Source: Prostheceraeus crozeri
Taxonomy: Eukaryota > Platyhelminthes > Polycladida > Euryleptidae
Direction of reading: 5' to 3'
DNA length: 64,000 nt
NCBI GenBank assembly: GCA_907163375.1
Contig: CAJQUW010001823.1
Location: 55,987 to 119,986, forward strand
A program made the translations under genes and the position numbers. Positions 57,832 through 64,000 of the stretch are shown here, in pieces. The notes beneath the pieces were generated by a model that did no database searches, was not told the DNA's origin, and saw only the letters and a program-made list of their open reading frames with translations. How positions within the stretch are numbered: position 1 is the stretch's first letter; every line of letters starts with the position of its first letter.

Positions 57832-57860
57832 CTGACGATAGCTACGGATAGTAGCTGAAA
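57832..57860 (+). ncRNA. Hammerhead-ribozyme-like core
   Basis: CTGACGA (57832-57838), one base, a 6-bp stem AGCTAC/GTAGCT with loop GGATA, then GAAA (57857-57860). This is the conserved core and stem II of hammerhead ribozymes, which are known in Penelope-like and other retroelements. Stems I and III are not convincing by eye, so activity is doubtful; it may be the end of a decayed Penelope-like element. Confidence 0.35.
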
Positions 57861-57954
57861 TATATCGCTGCTTATGAATATATTCATCTTCAGCAATTCA
57901 TAGAATCGGCTCATTCCAACTTAATAAAAGTATCCTTAGTAATGGGCAAAAGAC

Positions 57955-58400
57955 CGTTCCAGGCCACCATAAAATTCAAAAAATAGTATCTTTAAAAACG
58001 ACATAAATTCATGAATTTTGTCCCTTTTTCAGGTTTTTAAGACCTAAATTCATAAATTTAGACCATTTAAAAAGTACCATTTTTTCAAAAAATGGTATTT
58101 TTAAAAACGACATAAATTCATGAATTAGAACCCTTTTTCAGGTTATGAAGACCTAAATTCATAAATTTAGGCGTTTTTAAAAATACCCAATTTTTCAAAT
58201 TTTTCAAAATCTCAAATTTGAGAATTACAATTTTTACCTTGAAAATCATGACCGTTCCAGGACACCGAAAAAATCACAAAAGTTAAGAATCTCAAATTTG
58301 TGAATTACAATTTTCACCCCCAAAATCATGACCGTTCCAGAACACCGAAAATCATAAAAGTTGAGAATTTCAAATTCATGAATTTTATCCACCTTTCAGG
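57955..58400 (+). repeat. Two families of tandem repeats
   Basis: A unit of about 115 bp (AACGACATAAATTCATGAAT ... AAATTCATAAATTTAG) occurs twice from 57960. A unit of about 80 bp (AATCATGACCGTTCCAG, ACACCGAAAA, CTCAAATTTG) occurs about two and a half times from 58210. GACCGTTCCAG is also present at the very start (57950), linking both families. Confidence 0.8.
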
Positions 58401-58520
58401 TTTTTTAAAATATATCATGTGACTAATAATATTTCTTTAAAAATGGATGAAACAAAAGTGGAAGAAACCGCAAGAAAATATCCTTCGTTATCTCAATTAA
58501 ACTTTTACGGAGCAGCGTGA

Positions 58521-58522
58521 CT

Positions 58523-58562
<40 letters not shown>

Positions 58563-58563
58563 C
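58521..58563 (+). repeat. (TC)n microsatellite
   Basis: About 43 bp of CT repeats with one interruption. Confidence 0.97.
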
Positions 58564-58619
58564 GATCCTGTCTGTTACAGGAATATTGTATTCACAATGA
58601 CATGCATTCTTTAAAACAA

Positions 58620-58669
58620 TTGTTTGTCTTCAATGAGAATAATTTGTTTGTCTTCAATGAGAATAATTC
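58620..58669 (+). repeat. 25-bp tandem duplication
   Basis: GTTTGTCTTCAATGAGAATA plus AT-rich bases, twice in a row. Confidence 0.9.
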
Positions 58670-59052
58670 CCGTATGCTTTTAATAGAATGACCTTGAACG
58701 CTAATGGAAATTTACACCAAAATTGTTCTGGGAGCCGGAAAATGTGTCAGAAAGTTTGTCGACATGGTTCGAGAGTCGGTGTATTTTTCCATTCAAAATA
58801 ATGTCGCATCAATGATTGTTATGGAAACTAAAATGAAGAGAAATGCTCATTCATTTCTCTTCTCTCTCATATGTCTATTGTGTTTAGATTGTATTTGTTC
58901 TTTTGTTCTCATAGTGTGAATGAGATTTCACAACCCGCATCATTGCGCTATTGTCTGTGATTTCCTTCACCCGTATCAGCTGACACAATTTTAGCAGCTG
59001 CTACACGCCAATTCTTTTGAGAAATTTCTGAAATAGATTTTATTTCATTTAA

Positions 59053-59215
59053 AATGAGCAACTTTAGAGATTTCCTAAAAAATATACGGTAAACAAACCA
59101 CGACAAATTTCGATTTAAATGAGATCGCAAATCAATTGGGAATAAAGAATTCTCACCCATTGATGAGAAATGAATTGCAGTTGATTAAAGATGTACGAAA
59201 CACTACCTCTGTTAA
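59053..59215 (+). pseudogene. Partial second copy of the protease gene start
   Basis: The start region of the protease (ATGAGCAAC ... ATCGCAAATCAATTGGGAAT ... ATTGATGAGA) is present here and again at 59374-59520, about 320 bp apart, in the same orientation and well diverged. It is a fossil fragment produced by local duplication. Confidence 0.75.
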
Positions 59216-59375
59216 TAAACTGATTCCTTACAAATGTACCTTTTTAATTTAGATTAAATTAAATCATTTCGAAATCGAATAAGTAGTAAGGAAAGTCATC
59301 ATTATGGAACAGTTTTAAATCAAAACCCCCCTTCTGACTTCTAGGGGTTCCTATAAGAAATTTTTTTATTATAAA

Positions 59376-59825
59376 ATGAGCAACATAAATGAGTTTTTAA
59401 AATTATATGGAACACAAACAACAACGAATTTTGATCTAAAGAAAATCGCAAATCAATTGGGAATAAAGAAATTTCACATATTGATGAGAGACGAATTACA
59501 ATTCCTAAAAAATAAGCCAACAGGAACCTTCTGTTCCCGGAACAAAGTTCCAACTATAAATTTCATAACAAATCTTCATACGTCAGATCAAAAAGGTGTA
59601 CATTGGTGTGCATGTATGTCTAATAAAAAGGGAGATAATTACTATTTCGACTCTTATGGATTACCTCCAACAAACGAAGTCAAAAAATTACTTGGCAATG
59701 GAACTTATAATACATTTCAAATTCAAAAACCGGGAACTACTTATTGTGGTCAATTATGTCCTTATGTTTTGTATAAATTACAAAAAAGAGTACCATTTCT
59801 TGATATTATGTTAGAATTGAAATAG
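59376..59825 (+). CDS. Adenain-like cysteine protease of a Polinton/adintovirus
   Basis: A frame of 149 residues from the ATG at 59376 (MSNINEFLKLYGTQ). HWCACMS (residues about 77-83) holds the likely catalytic His with the Trp that follows it in adenain. YYFDSYGLPP (about 88-97) holds the acidic partner. TYCGQLCPYVLY (about 124-135) holds the catalytic Cys in the usual CGQxC setting. Length and order fit the Ulp1/adenovirus protease family, which in Polintons matures capsid proteins. It is the only rightward gene recognised in this element and looks whole in frame. It lies convergent to the integrase gene, about 40 bp away. Confidence 0.85.
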   Translation: MSNINEFLKLYGTQTTTNFDLKKIANQLGIKKFHILMRDELQFLKNKPTGTFCSRNKVPTINFITNLHTSDQKGVHWCACMSNKKGDNYYFDSYGLPPTNEVKKLLGNGTYNTFQIQKPGTTYCGQLCPYVLYKLQKRVPFLDIMLELK

Positions 59826-59867
59826 GGAATTTCATTCCCGAAACGTTAGTTCCAATGATAATGATAA

Positions 59868-61192
59868 TTAAAAATCACTTCGTTGTAATTCATTTTGATA
59901 AAATCGGCCTCTGATATCCTCATTATCTAAATCTTTAATTTCATAAGTAATCGGATAAGTTTGATTTATTTTAGAAACTTCAAATATTTCTTTAGTCCAA
60001 TAGCCAACGAAGCCTTTTTCAAATTTATTCTTATACTTAAATATTCTAACTCTATCTCCAATTTTAAATTTCGGCTTAAGTTTCTGCAAATTCGGATTAC
60101 TCTCATTTGAATAATATTTTCGAATATTTTCTTTCGGATTAAATCAGGGTCGTCAGAAGCATTCTTTTGGGTTTCTTCAATACCAAAATGAACTTTATTA
60201 TTATACTCTTCTAAAACTCCTGGTAATATTTTCAACCATTTCTGATTTCTTTGCTCAGTAAATTTCTTGAACAATTTATTTTTTAACGTCCGATTGAATC
60301 TTTCTATTACTACGGCCTTCCCTGCATTTTCAGTTGAATAAACAGTTTCAAATTGTGGCTGAACGTTTCGGTTATAAAATTCCGACCCTTTATCAACAAA
60401 CAATTTCCTTGGCTTTCTCTTACTTTCTTTAAAGATTTCTTCAAACGCATATTTAACTGATAGACCACTTTTATTTTTTAAAGGCTTTACCCAAGCGTAT
60501 CGTGTATATAAATCTATAACGGTAAAAGCGTATTTATAATCAGAATCATTCGGCATATGAATAAGATCAGCACTCCAAATATCATCTTTATTAAATACTT
60601 TTACTTTCAATAGATATTTCGGCTTTCTATATTCCTTGTGGATTTCGGACGCGTAGGCTCGAGCGTCGCTCTCAGACAGCTTTGCTGTCGTTTCATTTAA
60701 ACCCTGACCGAATAATATTTTAGCTTGTAAAGCTTTCTTAACAAACATTCTTTCAATTCTTTCTCTAAATGTAGGATTTTGAATACTATCTAATTCTTGA
60801 ATCTTCTTATCAGCTACATGTCGAGAACTTAGGTCATGATTTCGATAAGCTAAATCATGCCTGTAAGCTGCGGCATCTACTCTATTTATCGGTTCTTCAC
60901 CTGGTTTCGGATTATTATTCTCATCTAGTCTTATATCTAATCGAGTTCCTGGACCAGTATATGAATGACCAGGAAGATGTTTTTCTTTTGAATATTTACT
61001 CCAAATAAATCCTGCAAAGTTTTCTAATGTTTTTTGTATGTCACCTCCAATATGCTGACAATTTGAGTTTTTATTTTTGTTTAATAGATAATTTAATAAA
61101 TCTAAATTAGCAATTTTTGATTTAATTAAATTTTCGGAATTTGTAGAATTCATTTTAAAAGATAAAATAAAAGTTTCACCGAATAGAACCAA
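59868..61192 (-). pseudogene. Polinton-type integrase with N-terminal PLA2-like domain
   Basis: From the start near 61192: a PLA2-like domain of the parvovirus VP1 type (GHSYTGPGTRLDIR, then RVDAAAYRHDLAYRNHD with the His-Asp pair), then FRERIERMFVKKALQAKIL. Next is a retroviral-type integrase core: IWSADLIHMPNDSDYKYAFT, KPRKLFVDKGSEFYNRNVQ and GKAVVIERFNRTLKNKLF, the D, D and E blocks. The final part is an SH3/chromo-like tail (KFKIGDRVRIFKYKNKFEKG). In Polintons the integrase joins the element ends to host DNA. PLA2-like domains are known as separate virion proteins in this group and in parvoviruses, where they help particles leave endosomes. Here both share one frame. The gene appears broken about once. 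Confidence 0.82.
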
Positions 61193-61352
61193 AGGTCCTG
61201 AGGTTATTGCCTTATCATACTAGGACTTAGATATATTCCAGAACCATCTTTAGTTTCTTTAATTTCAATTAAATCATCAACATTGTGGAGAATATTTTTA
61301 AGAACTCGTTTTCCTTCATCAACTAAATTTAATTTACTAATAAAATTATCTA

Positions 61353-61688
61353 CTATTCCTTCACCCCTCGCAACTTTTCTAACTCTCTATTATGTCGTTT
61401 TTGTTCTTCTAATGCTGCCTTCTCTGATTTATTTTTATTTATTGCTTGGACAATACCAGCTGTCCCACCTGCAGCACTTCCTGCTGCTGCTATACCTCCT
61501 ATTATTAGAGGAATTAATGGGAGAATTCCGCCATTCTTTTCTTCTTGTAATTGAATATTCTCTATCATTGGTTTACTTATGTAATACTTTTTTTTGTTAA
61601 TCGTAATAGTTTTAGGGGTATTTTTGTAAAATATATTTCGTAATTTTAATTCAATAGTTTTATTATTATTACTTTTCGGTTGCGACAT
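61353..61688 (-). CDS. Small virion-type peptide with a glycine/alanine-rich hydrophobic segment
   Basis: A frame of 111 residues. The basic N-terminus (KTITINKKKYYISKPMIENI) is followed by a hydrophobic, small-residue segment (GILPLIPLIIGGIAAAGSAA, GGTAGIVQAINKNK) and a charged helix (EKAALEEQKRHNRELEKL). This resembles the membrane-active or core peptides (pX/pVI-like) of adenoviruses, adintoviruses and Polintons by layout rather than sequence. It lies just upstream of the integrase gene on the same strand. It looks whole in frame. Confidence 0.6.
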   Translation of the reverse strand: MSQPKSNNNKTIELKLRNIFYKNTPKTITINKKKYYISKPMIENIQLQEEKNGGILPLIPLIIGGIAAAGSAAGGTAGIVQAINKNKSEKAALEEQKRHNRELEKLRGVKE

Positions 61689-61689
61689 T

Positions 61690-61850
61690 TTTAATAAAAA
61701 AATTTAAGTTACGAAAATTTTTAAGTTATCAAAAATTTTAAGTTATCAAAAATTGTAATCTATTCTAGTTATGAAAAAATTTTAAGTTACCAAAAATTTT
61801 TAATCTATTCTAGTTATCAAAAACTTTGAGTTATCAAAAATTTTAATTAA
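61690..61850. repeat. Short AT-rich repeats in the second Polinton
   Basis: Irregular tandem copies of TTAAGTTATCAAAAATT and TAATCTATTCTAGTTATCAA words between two genes. Next to it, GGAGCGAAGCTCC (near 61857) is a small perfect stem. Confidence 0.75.
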
Positions 61851-61879
61851 CTTATCGGAGCGAAGCTCCTCGAGGCTTC

Positions 61880-62875
61880 AGCCGATCCTAGCTATCTTTC
61901 TATTAAGAATTTCAATAGAATATTTTACATCTTCTAGCAATAAACCATCAGCCATCAATGAAGTTGTGGAATCTTTTATTTCAATATTAATTGTTACATC
62001 ACAACCAGTCTTGATAATATCTTCAGATTGTGCACTTAAATCGAAACAGAAAACACGGATATTAAATTGTTCTCCAATCTCTCAGGAGTTAATTGTGGTT
62101 TCAACTCACAAATTCTATACAAAGAATTATTCGATAAGAATTCATATCCTTCCATAAATTGATTATTGGTATCATCGAATCTTAATGGATCAATTGGATA
62201 TCGGGTTTGATTTAATGAAACTTGTAAACTTCGAATTGTATTAATATGGAAGAGATTATTGTTCTTATCAAAACTTGGAGAATTATTTCTTTGAAAATTT
62301 AGTAATAAATATCTTGGAGTATTCGCAGTTCTAGTAAAATGCCAGTTAAATCTTTGTTCGGAAAAAGTTACTGAACTAGCAGTTACGCTTTAGAAAATTT
62401 ATCTGGAATTGGTTTGTTAGTATTTAAATTTTTCTTTTGCAATAGCTGTTTCAATCTCTAAACTAGGAGTAATATGCTTAATCCACCATTCAAGTCTATC
62501 AATTTTTAACATATGCTTTTTTTCCAGTCTTACCAAAAAAGATTAATTCATTATTTAGCTGTACTATGAATTATTAACTTAAATTTTAATTGATATGATA
62601 TTTTATCATAATCTAAATATCCGAATAATGGAGGACAATGACCAATTAACTGTCTGTTTACTTTTCTTGGTTAAAACTCAACGTCTTTCTTTATATGCAT
62701 TATTATTTGTTTTATTTAAATGTTTTGCAATATTTTCTACATCTTTCGCAATTCCTGCTGAATCTGTTCCAGCGTGAGTTAAATCAACAACAATTATACC
62801 ATCATTAGTATCAGGAAACCAACCTTCGATTTCATACTTTTTATTATTTTCACCAATTGTTACAAATCTAAGCAT
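61880..62875 (-). pseudogene. Decayed capsid-like gene region of the second Polinton
   Basis: Minus-strand code is recognisable in patches. One patch has a TPSLEIETAIAK block; another has NWHFTRTANTPRYLLLNFQR and LNQTRYPIDPLRFDD; the last ends with VTINIEIKD before the stop near 61885. The order and the position next to the small virion peptide suggest the hexon-like major capsid protein of Polintons. The family call rests on context and weak resemblance. Broken in several places. Confidence 0.45.
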
Positions 62876-64000
62876 TGTATCAATTACACCTGGAGAATCA
62901 CTTATTGTTATTATATTTGAGTTGCAACATCTAAACGCATTTGTGTAAATAATCTGGAAAGAAATTATTCTCTAGTGCAATATTATCGGAAATCTGGTAA
63001 TGGTGTTGAAAAATTGGTATCATTATATAAAGAATATTCACAGTGTAAAAAACGAATCGGGTAAATATAAAAACTCAGCTGATATCAACTTCAAAAATTA
63101 AATCTTCCTCCAGTAATTTACTCTACTAGAAGATCCGGGAATCATAGCAATTTCTTATATATCATTCTTTTTTGATTGTAACTGACGAACGGAGGATCGT
63201 CTAATCTAAATTTATTTTCGATAAGCGAAAGACATTTTTTATAAAAAATAATTTGACATTTGTTTTTCTCACACACAGAAAAAATTTACTAAAAAATTTT
63301 ACTAAAATATAATTTTAGAATTTTGCTAGACCAGCTCCCGCTGCTCATACTCAACACCATACCTTCTTATTTTCTTCAATTGAACGTTTTATGCTACGCC
63401 TGGAGTTCTTCTTATGTTTACAATCCAGACCGGAGCTCCGCTCCACAAGGTTTCCCCCACATCTAATGTTAGCATTTGTTTTTGTTTCCTCCTCTGAAAA
63501 GTTTTTTTTAAATTTTTAGTTCTTCAGAATTCAATTCCTAAGTTTACGAATAGCTTCTATTGTTTTAATTCGTTTTGAGACTTAACAGCATATGAAATTC
63601 ACTTAGCTGTACTACCTATAGCAGCTGCTTCCTTTTGCAGCAGATGTAATCAAATCTTTATTATTTTTAATTAAGTTAACGATACACGTACTTCCAATAC
63701 CGAAAAAAATACCGGCTCCTTCTTTTGAATTGTTTCTACAACTGTCATAATGTACACAGATTTCATAGATGGTGTCATGAGCTATTTTTATTATTTGAAG
63801 CAAAATGTTTAAGATTGGTGTTTATAAATTATAGGCATCTTTTTAAGATTATAATTTGACTTTGGGAAAAATAATTACGATTGGTTAGGCACCTGAGGAC
63901 CCTTGGTCCGATCGCTAAAGCCTCTGAAGAAGTTCTATTAAGATTTACGTGGTAATGTCCCAACAACTTCGTGATAAACTTTATTAATTTCCGTTGCACT
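62876..64000. other. Right edge of the second Polinton, unresolved
   Basis: No recognised gene. A minus-strand frame at 63612-63803 contains GAGIFFGIGSTCIVN and no known domain. GGAGCTCCGCTCC near 63432 is a short GC stem. The region resembles the rest of the element in composition. Confidence 0.35.

Larger units (their letters stand above)
58990..64000. mobile_element. Second Polinton/adintovirus-group element, old and broken
   Basis: Recognised parts, left to right: a partial protease copy, an adenain-like protease (+), an integrase with a PLA2-like domain (-), a small hydrophobic peptide gene (-) and a decayed capsid-like region (-). This gene set is that of Polintons and adintoviruses. 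The bounds are approximate: no terminal repeat was found, and the right end is probably outside the window. It is more AT-rich than, and unrelated in sequence to, the Polinton at 6981-17085. Several genes are broken (at least four breaks by eye), so it is an old fossil. Confidence 0.85.

Noticed and set aside
61283-61600. Hydrophobic 105-codon ORF on the plus strand
   Set aside because: Antisense of the small virion-type peptide gene.
1-64000. tRNA, rRNA genes or CRISPR arrays
   Set aside because: No cloverleaf with the conserved boxes, no rRNA words and no regularly spaced repeat-spacer array were seen.

Overview
This window is AT-rich, intron-bearing metazoan nuclear DNA dominated by transposable elements. 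Polinton/Maverick DNA, hAT elements with TTF/ZMYM-type transposases, several Tc1/mariner lineages, a GIY-YIG Penelope-like element (PLE) and spliceosomal-type splice sites point to an animal, most likely a marine invertebrate. The sequence alone does not settle the phylum. I see no bacterial operon, CRISPR array, rRNA gene or convincing tRNA gene.

Layout. 0-2.2 kb: two related Tc1/mariner-superfamily elements lie tip to tip and share one TA; both have arrays of short repeats in their ends. 2.2-5.3 kb: foldback hairpins, an orphan hAT end and a dispersed repeat. 5.28-19.52 kb: a three-level nest. A CpG-rich inverted-repeat element was split by a hAT element (5294-19129, 8-bp target duplication), whose transposase gene was in turn split by a 10.1-kb Polinton (6981-17085, exact 6-bp duplication CTTGGC, about 846-bp terminal inverted repeats). 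The Polinton carries an uninterrupted protein-primed-type PolB frame, a coiled-coil zinc-binding protein, a small acidic ORF and three 206-bp tandem repeats. 19.6-24.8 kb: a Tc1 relic, a foldback element and a 1.4-kb Tc1-like element with both ends.

25.4-48.6 kb and probably beyond: the only good host-gene candidate, on the + strand. It has a putative 5'UTR exon ending at 25675, a first coding exon 25977-26062 with a GC-type donor, and a coding exon 48280-48571; the last two agree in phase. The roughly 22-kb intron between them holds a hAT deletion derivative (34988-36302), a foldback family, a PLE-derived 486-bp inverted duplication and many hairpins. 49.3-51.4 kb: a non-autonomous hAT with older repeats inside. 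53.7-57.7 kb: a degenerate satellite split by a hAT-like element with G-rich GTGGGTC arrays, which itself received a mariner-like element. 57.8-58.7 kb: a hammerhead-like motif, tandem repeats and a TC microsatellite.

59.0-64.0 kb: a second, older and broken element of the Polinton/adintovirus group. It has an adenain-like protease, a PLA2-like domain in one reading frame with a DDE integrase, a small hydrophobic virion-type peptide and a decayed capsid-like region. It probably runs off the right edge.

How the parts relate: the window records successive insertions rather than a working pathway. Target-site duplications let the order be read directly: CpG-rich element, then hAT, then Polinton; and satellite, then G-rich hAT, then mariner. 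Four hAT elements from apparently different families each keep an 8-bp duplication that now differs at one base.
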